Positions 57,543-64,000 of a stretch of 64,000 nucleotides of DNA are shown piece after piece. The translations under genes were made by a program, and so were the position numbers. The notes under the pieces were generated by a model, which was not told the DNA's origin, ran no database searches, and worked only from the letters and a program-made list of their open reading frames with translations. Position 1 is the stretch's first letter. Each line of letters opens with the position of its first letter. Source of the DNA: Komarekiella delphini-convector SJRDD-AB1 (GTDB lineage Bacteria; Cyanobacteriota; Cyanobacteriia; Cyanobacteriales; Nostocaceae); contig NZ_VJXY01000023.1 of assembly GCF_014831675.1 (NCBI RefSeq), forward strand, positions 60,847 through 124,846, given 5' to 3'.

Positions 57543-58709
57543 CTATTTACTATTAAGCACAAGAATTTCTTCCTTATTAGTAATCTTCACCGGATTATTA
57601 GGAAAAGCTTGATTATTCAAATAACGCATAAGTTTCACAGTCTGAAAAAGCTGATCGATATGAGGAATTCCTTGCCTATCCATACGAATGGGGATAATTT
57701 TACTCGATACTAAATCTCCTGCTGAATTAAGTTTGACTTCTAAAATCATTGAGTCACCCGTTTGGGCATTTGTGGATAAAGTCCGATATCCCAAAAAGTT
57801 TCCTAAAGAATATGCTATGAGTTTTCCTTTATAAATTTCCATCGCTCTTGGAACGTGAGGCCCATGTCCCAAAACTAAATCTGCTCCGGCATCAACCATT
57901 GTTCGAGCAAACTTAATTGAATTACCTCGGTTTTCACCATAAAAAAACTCTGTCTGATTCTTTAGGTGTATTGCCTCTGTTCCTTCAGCTCCAGCGTGCA
58001 TTGATATAACTACAATCTGGGCATTATTTTTAGCTTGTGTTACGAGCGTTTGGGCTGCTGCTAGATCGTGAATAGAGTTATACATGTTGTAAGGAGAAAA
58101 CCCGATCATTGCAATTGGAATATTATTAGCTTTTTTATAGAGAATTTGATTTTTATGACCTAATGTTGCTATGCCCACAGCCTTAAGGTTGTTTATTGTA
58201 TCTTGGAACCCCACCTTACCGAAATCCATTGCATGATTATTAGCCATGTTGAACACATTAAATCCAGCCTCAGCAAACAGTTGGGCATATGCAGGTGGAG
58301 AGCGAAAGGCAAAAACTTGTCCTCGACTAATGTCTTTAGTAGTATAAGGATAATTAGTTAAGCTAGTTTCTAAATTACCAAACAAAATATCAGATCCTTG
58401 TAAGTATCCTCTCACCGACCTTGGCAACAGCTGATTGCTCAAGCGCGGCAATCTGTAGTTAGGAAAATTGGTTCCAGGAATAATATCCCCAACTGCTTTG
58501 ATAGTAATAGTATCTAGATGCTCTTTCCCTGGCGGTGGCGTAGGTTCCGGGAAAGCAAACGGAAATGGCTCCGGCTCAGTAGATGTGGTAGCGGCGTCTG
58601 ATGGTTGGAATTGCCCAAACCTGATGAAAACTCCTATACCAATGCCTACACAAAAGCAGCAACTAATAAAACTTAATGATAGTAATTGTACTAGTCTTGA
58701 ATTTGCCAT
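57543..58709 (-). CDS. CapA-family metallophosphatase-like protein
   Basis: This 388-residue protein has an N-terminal membrane anchor (residues 8-30) and a Pro-rich linker. The CapA/PgsA fold follows: T-I-K-A-V-G-D-I-I-P-G-T-N-F, F-G-N-L-E-T-S-L, A-N-N-H-A-M-D-F-G and G-H-G-P-H-V-P-R-A-M-E, the usual metal-binding Asp, Asn and His residues. Members help synthesise poly-gamma-glutamate or other envelope polymers, but without capB/capC neighbours the substrate is open. It is convergent with the Ser/Thr kinase gene, 76 bp apart. Confidence 0.85.
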   Translation of the reverse strand: MANSRLVQLLSLSFISCCFCVGIGIGVFIRFGQFQPSDAATTSTEPEPFPFAFPEPTPPPGKEHLDTITIKAVGDIIPGTNFPNYRLPRLSNQLLPRSVRGYLQGSDILFGNLETSLTNYPYTTKDISRGQVFAFRSPPAYAQLFAEAGFNVFNMANNHAMDFGKVGFQDTINNLKAVGIATLGHKNQILYKKANNIPIAMIGFSPYNMYNSIHDLAAAQTLVTQAKNNAQIVVISMHAGAEGTEAIHLKNQTEFFYGENRGNSIKFARTMVDAGADLVLGHGPHVPRAMEIYKGKLIAYSLGNFLGYRTLSTNAQTGDSMILEVKLNSAGDLVSSKIIPIRMDRQGIPHIDQLFQTVKLMRYLNNQAFPNNPVKITNKEEILVLNSK

Positions 58710-58847
58710 CGTTCACTCCTCATACGATGGCATTAGTTTATCCCAAAAATTATTGTTCTATGTGTATATTTTAACGCCGTATAAAAACATCATAATACGT
58801 GATTATGAGAATATAACTGCTATATGAATTACTGCAATATTTTAAAA

Positions 58848-58932
58848 CGGAGAGGGGGGGATTCGAACCCCCGTTGAGTTGCCCCAAAACGCATTTCGAG
58901 TGCGTCGCATTCAACCGCTCTGCCACCTCTCC
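58848..58932 (-). tRNA. trnS-CGA: tRNA-Ser (CGA anticodon)
   Basis: This 85-nt class II tRNA has an acceptor stem G-G-A-G-A-G-G / C-C-T-C-T-C-C. The anticodon loop contains C-T-C-G-A-A-A, giving anticodon CGA for UCG serine codons. A long variable arm and the T arm G-G-T-T-C-G-A-A-T-C follow. The discriminator base is G, as expected for serine. The CCA end is not encoded. Confidence 0.97.
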
Positions 58933-59336
58933 AGCTATTCATTTGCGGATTTGACTATACATTCAGTATGCAAATTCCGTGGGTTTAAGAAAATGCGATC
59001 GCATCCTCTTCGTCATAATAGCATTTTGAGCAATAAAGTGATCGCCATGCGGTCGTCTCACAACTTATTACAGGCAACAATAACCGTAATCTCAAGTTCC
59101 ATAGTTTTCATACTGAGTGTTCGTTGTTCAGCGTAGTTTTTCTTGAAGAGTAAGCTGTTTAGTCGAGATACTTCTCTGGGCGATCGCTAATTTTTTGTTA
59201 TCAGCAAGCCATAGTATGATATTTTTGACTTTTTAGTATCTTTGAAAAAAGCAAAAACCAAGCCAAATTAGTAATACTGTTGTCACAATTTCTTCATAGC
59301 TTTGTCAAAATGATGTGTAATGCTTAATTTGGCTAC
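58933..59336. other. Intergenic between tRNA-Ser and candidate sRNA
   Basis: The region upstream of the tRNA on its own strand has no ORF of note. A promoter-like pair at 59302-59330 points rightward to the RNA candidate described below. The tRNA promoter should lie within the first about 60 bp after 58932. Confidence 0.4.
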
Positions 59337-59395
59337 AGACCTATTCATCTGGTCGTTTCTCAAGGCAGGACTGTTCGTTTCCTGCCTTTTATTTA
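59337..59395 (+). ncRNA. Candidate small RNA with strong terminator
   Basis: T-T-G-T-C-A (59302-59307), 17 bp, then T-A-A-T-T-T (59325-59330) is a good promoter. About 60 nt follow before a terminator. The presumed RNA has a short hairpin (G-A-C-C...G-G-T-C near 59340) and the terminator stem. No ORF overlaps. The start point is inferred. Confidence 0.5.
59362..59392 (+). terminator. Intrinsic terminator of the candidate sRNA
   Basis: A-A-G-G-C-A-G-G-A (59362-59370) pairs perfectly with T-C-C-T-G-C-C-T-T (59380-59388) over a 9-nt loop, followed by a T-rich run. On the plus strand it is a clear terminator. The comEC stop, on the opposite strand, lies 16 bp past it. Confidence 0.75.
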
Positions 59396-59407
59396 TTTGT
59401 GGGTTAG

Positions 59408-61771
59408 TTATAAAACAGAGGATTTATTTTCTGCTGCTTGAATAAACGTCTCAAATTGACCCTTGGGTGTCCATTGGATTGCTCCATCTCGTCCTGTAAA
59501 AAACAGCTGCGTTTGGCTTTGACTAAGCTCAGACAAAGTTTTTTCATCAATATTGGCAGAAGAAGCGATTGCTACTTTTGGTTTTAGAGCTAAAACTAAA
59601 TCTTTTAAAGACTGAGAATAACACCATAGTACTTCTGGGCTAGGTAAACTTCCATTCTTTACTAGCTGTTGTACTTCTTTAGATTTGATATTACCTATTA
59701 ATAACCAATTCTGACCAAAAATTTGTAATTGCAAGATAGGTAATTGCTCATTAATTAATTGCGTTACTATCGAACCAGTATTCACAACTTGACCAATTGC
59801 CAAAGCTTGGTAGATACCTTGATGCTTTTGTAGTTCCTTTTGAATCACTTGAACAGCAATAGAACTTTCTGGCTGGGAGGAATATAAATAAAAATTTTTA
59901 ATAGGTAAACGTTGTAGTAACTCCAGCCAAGCATTGCTATCATTGTTTTGGAAATTATTAGCGATCGCCCAGTTTATTTGATTCACACCCTGCTGTTGCA
60001 AAAACGGTAGGATCGTAAAGCGTCCTGTTCCCTGATCGCCACTATTAATTAGAGTTACTTTTCCTCTGTCTTGAACAACCAAAATTGGTTCTTCATCTGC
60101 TGCCAAAATAGTTATTCTAAATAATGTGTTTGCAGAATGCCAAATTGGAAGAAGTACCAAACTAGCCGCAATTAGACTAGCAAACCACCATCGCTGCTGC
60201 CACCAACGCACCAACCAAACCAATATAATCAACGCATAAATCGTCAGTATTTGCCAAGTGGCTATACTACCCACAGCAACAGAGTTTCCTGGCAGGTTGC
60301 TAAAAAATTCTACTAACTTTATTAGCCAATCGGTAGGATAATGCAATATCCCAGCTACAAAACTTCCTGCATCAATCCAAATTAATGCTGCGATCGCACT
60401 AATAATTCCACCTATACTAATGATAGAAATCAATGGAGTGCTAACGATATTCAGTAGCAGGCTGTAAGATGGCACAACTCCAAAGACAAACAGTTGCACA
60501 GGTAAAGTCCAGATAGTAGCAGCAAGAGGAACGGCAATCAACGAAGCGATCGCAGGCGGCAAAAAACCCAAGCGCTCAACTATTGCGGGTACTGTGACAA
60601 TTAACCCTAGCGTTGCTAAAAAACTTAGTTGAAAACCTAAATCCCAAATCCATAAAGGATTAAATAGCAATAATAGCGTTGCTGCTAAGAGGAGTGAACC
60701 TAACTGTTTTACTTTCCTCTTTAATACCAAACCAACTAATGCCGCAAAACCCATAATTACAGCTCTTAGTACCGCTGCCTGGAAACCTGTCAAACTCAGG
60801 AAAATAATTAAAGCTAACAAGCCACAAGTAAATTGTGTTCGCTTCTTGAAACGCTTTGTCAGCTGTAATATCACACCCAAAATTAAAGAAGTTTGAAACC
60901 CGGAAGCTGCCAAAGCATGAGCTAATCCTGCCTGCACAAACAAGTCGCGGATATCATAAGGTAAATCAACAGCTTTGCTTCCTAAAACCATTGCACTCAC
61001 TAGTGGCCCTTCTGGAACACCTAACCAACGAACTTGCGATCGCACAATTCGCTCTCTAACTTGCCACCATCCCCATTTACGTTTTGCATCTACATCAAGA
61101 ATATTTACCTGTCGTCCAATCAAACCAGCAAACGTTCTTTCTTGCTTGAGGAACTTCTGAAAATCAAACGCGCCAGGATTTGACGCTGCTTTAGGTTTGT
61201 ATAAAATTCCTGTTACAGCAATTTGTTGATTAGGGTACAACTCAGTAACTTGAAGTAAAGGTACAGTTACGTACAGTCTACCTGTTACCCCTTTCGGCAC
61301 ATTTGCTGGGCCTTTTTCGTTTTTGACCTCATCTAGCTGAGTCACTTCTAACCAAAATTGTCCCCGCTGACTGCGAGTCAATCGTGGATTACTGGCGACT
61401 TCACCGCGAACAATTACAAGTTGTTCTTGATTACTGCTATTCCCAAGCGTAACAAACTGACTAATGTCTTTTACTCCTGGTTGTGGCACTCTAAATTGAA
61501 AATACAAAGTTGCCAAAAGTCCCACTAAGCCAGCAGCTACCCATATTCTAGAATGGGGCATAGCTTGCCAAGTGTTAGACACTATCTTGGTTTTACCTCC
61601 AGCATTTTCTGGTTTTTGAGCAACTTGTGGTGGAGCAGCATAGCGTCTTCTAAACAAAACCGCTCCGACTAACCCTAAAACCAAAATCCACACACCACCC
61701 CAAGGAATTGCTGTAAACAGTAACCCTAGAATGTAGCCAAGACAAATAATTACACTACTCGTTTGAATCAT
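59408..61771 (-). CDS. comEC: ComEC/Rec2-family DNA-uptake membrane protein
   Basis: This 787-residue inner-membrane protein, used in DNA transport across the membrane in natural competence, has an N-terminal hydrophobic section and the OB-like DUF4131 region (about 100-220). The Competence domain follows (G-L-A-H-A-L-A-A-S-G-F-Q-T-S at about 280) with about eight further helices to 520. The C-terminal segment (550-787) is positioned where other ComEC proteins have a metallo-beta-lactamase domain, but the metal-binding HxHxDH motif is absent. Length and order fit the family. It is not obviously linked with other com genes here. Confidence 0.9.
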   Translation of the reverse strand: MIQTSSVIICLGYILGLLFTAIPWGGVWILVLGLVGAVLFRRRYAAPPQVAQKPENAGGKTKIVSNTWQAMPHSRIWVAAGLVGLLATLYFQFRVPQPGVKDISQFVTLGNSSNQEQLVIVRGEVASNPRLTRSQRGQFWLEVTQLDEVKNEKGPANVPKGVTGRLYVTVPLLQVTELYPNQQIAVTGILYKPKAASNPGAFDFQKFLKQERTFAGLIGRQVNILDVDAKRKWGWWQVRERIVRSQVRWLGVPEGPLVSAMVLGSKAVDLPYDIRDLFVQAGLAHALAASGFQTSLILGVILQLTKRFKKRTQFTCGLLALIIFLSLTGFQAAVLRAVIMGFAALVGLVLKRKVKQLGSLLLAATLLLLFNPLWIWDLGFQLSFLATLGLIVTVPAIVERLGFLPPAIASLIAVPLAATIWTLPVQLFVFGVVPSYSLLLNIVSTPLISIISIGGIISAIAALIWIDAGSFVAGILHYPTDWLIKLVEFFSNLPGNSVAVGSIATWQILTIYALIILVWLVRWWQQRWWFASLIAASLVLLPIWHSANTLFRITILAADEEPILVVQDRGKVTLINSGDQGTGRFTILPFLQQQGVNQINWAIANNFQNNDSNAWLELLQRLPIKNFYLYSSQPESSIAVQVIQKELQKHQGIYQALAIGQVVNTGSIVTQLINEQLPILQLQIFGQNWLLIGNIKSKEVQQLVKNGSLPSPEVLWCYSQSLKDLVLALKPKVAIASSANIDEKTLSELSQSQTQLFFTGRDGAIQWTPKGQFETFIQAAENKSSVL

Positions 61772-61887
61772 AAAATTTTTTGTAGAAGCACCTAGCGAAT
61801 AAAATTCGCGGCTGACTTAAAAATAGCTCATAGGGCAGGAAAGAAAACTTTTCATGCTTGTGGTGAAGTATAGTTCATCAAGTTTAT

Positions 61888-61920
61888 ACAAACAAAGCCC
61901 AGTCTAAGGGCTTTGTTTGT
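61888..61920 (-). terminator. Terminator downstream of the DUF4079 gene
   Basis: A-C-A-A-A-C-A-A-A-G-C-C-C and G-G-G-C-T-T-T-G-T-T-T-G-T form a perfect 13-bp stem with a 7-nt loop. On the minus strand it lies 83 bp beyond the DUF4079 stop and has a T-rich 3' arm. It separates that gene from comEC. Confidence 0.7.
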
Positions 61921-62002
61921 GTAGCTTTAGCTTATATAGGATGAATGAATATCTGAAGGCATTTATATCTAGCAACAGCTCGATCAGAGGGCTATTCCCA
62001 AT

Positions 62003-62422
62003 TTAAACCCAAGTACAGCGTGGAAAAATAGAATACAAAGTGCAATACTGTTTACATAGACTTAGAGAAATTGCACCGTTGATTAGCAATAGTAGTAATA
62101 CCAGCGAACCAGTCCAAAAGTAGGGACTTTCCAGAATTGGTTGGTGCTGCATTACCAAAGACAAAACTCCACCCATGTAACCAGCTGCCATGAATAAAAA
62201 TAGCCAAGGTGCTAGTTGACGATGGTCACTTCGGCTTTTAATTGCAGCATCTTTATCCTCAATCAATCTTCCTCGCCAACCTGCGAGTCCCACATAGCTG
62301 CCCATTACAAAAACAACAATCGCCATCATCAATGGATGTCCCCAATGTACAATCGGTTCGGGGATTTTAAGTGAACGAAACCAAGCTGCGATCGGTTCTA
62401 AAACTTCACTCCAATTCACCAT
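62003..62422 (-). CDS. DUF4079 membrane protein
   Basis: This 139-residue protein has about three to four hydrophobic helices (W-G-H-P-L-M-M-A-I-V-V-F-V-M-G near residue 30, then two in the second half) and the conserved H-P in helix 1 typical of cyanobacterial DUF4079. The family is widespread in cyanobacteria and chloroplast lineages and is thought to be a thylakoid or heme-linked membrane protein; the function is unproven. The C terminus (C-K-Q-Y-C-T-L-Y-S) is less typical and may be extended. A terminator follows at 61888. Confidence 0.8.
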   Translation of the reverse strand: MVNWSEVLEPIAAWFRSLKIPEPIVHWGHPLMMAIVVFVMGSYVGLAGWRGRLIEDKDAAIKSRSDHRQLAPWLFLFMAAGYMGGVLSLVMQHQPILESPYFWTGSLVLLLLLINGAISLSLCKQYCTLYSIFPRCTWV

Positions 62423-62497
62423 TCCAATCTCATACCCTTCTCACTCTTTGTGCTCATGCATGGGTTCTCAGATTAACTAAAGTCGTGAGTCAAACGC

Positions 62498-62734
62498 TTA
62501 TTGTTGCAAGCTTTTGAGAAAATCCAGCTTTGCCGCAAAATAATCAGCAAAATAATCACCAACCTCTGTAGAAGTCATTCGTATAACTTTTGTTCTATGT
62601 CGAATTGGCTGTAACGCTGCTCCTAGAGTGCAATGTGAACTACTAGCCTTTTTGTACACATATCTGGGACTTATCCCAGGTATCCGAAAGTAGTCATCTA
62701 TTTGTAGTTCTTGAAAATTCGTCATAAGGCTCAA
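62498..62734 (-). CDS. Small hypothetical protein
   Basis: This 78-residue protein has no recognised domain. It is soluble, with aromatic residues in D-D-Y-F-R-I-P-G-I-S-P-R-Y-V-Y and a helical end (Y-F-A-D-Y-F-A-A-K-L-D-F-L-K-S-L). Two starts are possible (62734, or the ATG two codons later). It lies 75 bp upstream of the DUF4079 gene and 70 bp after glyQ, all on the same strand. Its composition looks like coding sequence. The role is unknown. Confidence 0.55.
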   Translation of the reverse strand: MSLMTNFQELQIDDYFRIPGISPRYVYKKASSSHCTLGAALQPIRHRTKVIRMTSTEVGDYFADYFAAKLDFLKSLQQ

Positions 62735-62804
62735 GGTAAATATAAAATACGTGATTTCTTCTTAATTGTCTTTTCTTGTACTGTGCCTTGCCAACACAAA
62801 CCAC

Positions 62805-63683
62805 TCAAGAACTTGCCTTATTCAGCAGCGGAAAACCCAATTTTTCTCTTTGCTCAACATATAAATGAGCAACTTTCCGTGCCAAATGCCTAATCCTGGC
62901 AATATAACGAGTTCGCTCCGTGACTGAAATCACACCTCTAGCATCCAGCAAATTAAACGTGTGCGAACACTTAATTACATAGTCCAAGCTGGGTAAAACC
63001 AGTCCGCGCTCCGTTAATTGCGTAGCTTCCTGCTCATACAAATTAAACAGCGTCAGCAACAACTCAGGATTCGACGCTTCAAAGTTATATGTGCACTGTT
63101 CAATCTCTCCCTGGAGGTGAACATCACCATAAGTAATATTGTCTGTCCAATGAATCTTAGTGATTGCTTCCACTTGCTGAAGATACATTGTCAGTCGTTC
63201 CAGTCCATAAGTCATCTCAATGGACACAGGACGGCAATCAATACCCCCACACTGCTGAAAATATGTAAATTGAGTAATTTCCATTCCATCTAACCAAACT
63301 TCCCAACCAGTACCCCAAGCTCCTACTGTCGCATCTTCCCAGTTATCTTCTACAAACCGAATATCGTGATCTTCAGGACGAATCCCTAAAGCTCTCAACG
63401 AATCAAGATAAATGTCCTGAATATTATCTGGCGAAGGTTTTATTAGAACTTGGTACTGATAATAGTGTTGAAAGCGATTAGGATTTTCGCCGTAGCGACC
63501 ATCTGTAGGACGACGGCAAGGTTCAACGTAAGCAACAGCCCAGGGTTCCGGCCCCAGTGCTCTCAAAAAAGTATGAGGGTTTTTTGTTCCAGCCCCTTTC
63601 TCCATGTCGTATGGTTGGGCTATGAGACAACCGCGATCGCTCCAAAACTGATGCAATATGGCTATTACCGACTGAAAATTCAC
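62805..63683 (-). CDS. glyQ: Glycyl-tRNA synthetase alpha subunit
   Basis: This 292-residue catalytic alpha subunit of the bacterial alpha2-beta2 glycyl-tRNA synthetase opens [12 protein letters not shown]. It shows the motif blocks of the class II synthetase: [28 protein letters not shown], and [13 protein letters not shown]. Its length is the usual 290-300. The beta subunit glyS is not in the window. The start at 63683 fits the conserved N terminus. Confidence 0.96.
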   Translation of the reverse strand: MNFQSVIAILHQFWSDRGCLIAQPYDMEKGAGTKNPHTFLRALGPEPWAVAYVEPCRRPTDGRYGENPNRFQHYYQYQVLIKPSPDNIQDIYLDSLRALGIRPEDHDIRFVEDNWEDATVGAWGTGWEVWLDGMEITQFTYFQQCGGIDCRPVSIEMTYGLERLTMYLQQVEAITKIHWTDNITYGDVHLQGEIEQCTYNFEASNPELLLTLFNLYEQEATQLTERGLVLPSLDYVIKCSHTFNLLDARGVISVTERTRYIARIRHLARKVAHLYVEQREKLGFPLLNKASS

Positions 63684-64000
63684 GCTTTACCCTTCCTTTG
63701 TCAGCACAGTGCATAAACCATTGTTGCTTAAACCCAGCACTGTGAGCATTTTTAGAGGCTGAAAACAGCCCAAAAATAATTTTGAAGAAAGTAGTTGACA
63801 AACTTATGTACGCTCGCTATATTGGATAAGTGCCTGAAAAGCGAGCGCGAAAGAGCGACGTTACCAGGACGCCGAACCATGAAAAGATTATAGTTTGAAA
63901 GCCATGATAGAGCAAGTGGCATGCGTCAATTAAAATAATTAACTAAGCTGAAGTTAAAAAAGAGCAGCTATTGAGCGAAAAAGCAAACCCTTCAAAACGG
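63684..64000. other. Upstream of glyQ, no gene
   Basis: The last 317 bp carry the glyQ promoter on the minus strand. No RNA or repeat stands out. A 92-codon frame overlapping the glyQ start is a frame shadow. Confidence 0.4.

Noticed and set aside
58880-58930. Possible second tRNA next to tRNA-Ser
   Set aside because: Only one cloverleaf can be drawn; the T-arm and anticodon loop belong to the same tRNA.
63523-63801. 92-codon frame overlapping glyQ
   Set aside because: Shadow frame; glyQ has a convincing start and length.

Overview
The window comes from a filamentous cyanobacterium, most likely of the order Nostocales. The evidence is the gene content: an nrtABCD nitrate/nitrite uptake locus of cyanobacterial type, ndhB, a glycine-poor RRM protein, a DUF4079 protein, a PEP-CTERM protein, an Omp85 protein and many large hybrid histidine kinases. 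The frequent GCGATCGC (HIP1) octamer and the short tandem and inverted repeats typical of Nostoc-like genomes support this. No species is claimed.

Layout. 1-4.4 kb: a decayed MFS exporter, a small membrane protein, a PEP-CTERM protein, an RTX-like repeat protein and a Rieske oxygenase. 4.6-7.3 kb: YbjN, lipoate ligase-like, peptidase S51 and HD-phosphohydrolase genes. 7.3-7.9 kb: a three-copy tandem array that looks like promoter-plus-terminator small RNA units, followed by purH. 9.6-14 kb: a compact restriction-modification locus with a C-box, a controller protein, an HNH nuclease and a convergent 921-residue double methyltransferase. 14.2-18.1 kb: a ferric iron ABC importer (futABC type). 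18.4-24.8 kb: nrtABCD, with repeats between its genes and an NtcA-type site upstream; nirA and narB are absent. 25-35 kb: purE, nagA, a 7TM-HD phosphohydrolase, an ADP-ribosylglycohydrolase-like protein, aroQ preceded by an overlapping small ORF, and topA. 35.5-39 kb: remnants of a two-gene unit, an RRM gene with an RBS-masking hairpin, and ndhB.

39-48.7 kb is a dense signalling island: four histidine kinases (three with receiver domains), a methanogen-output-domain-like protein, a stand-alone receiver, a decayed PAS protein and a NarL-type regulator. The operon-like trio of receiver-kinase, output-domain protein and PAS-kinase is probably one pathway.

48.8-64 kb: an LpxB-related glycosyltransferase, Omp85, a large YD/calcium-loop repeat protein broken by one stop and two frameshifts, a Ser/Thr kinase, a CapA-like phosphoesterase, tRNA-Ser(CGA), a candidate small RNA, comEC, DUF4079 and glyQ.

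The most interesting material is the tandem sRNA-like array at 7.39-7.82 kb, the C-box controlled R-M locus with its double methyltransferase, the signalling island, and a pair of 135-bp inverted-repeat elements sharing the same ends. All identifications were made by reading sequence and motifs; no database search was run.
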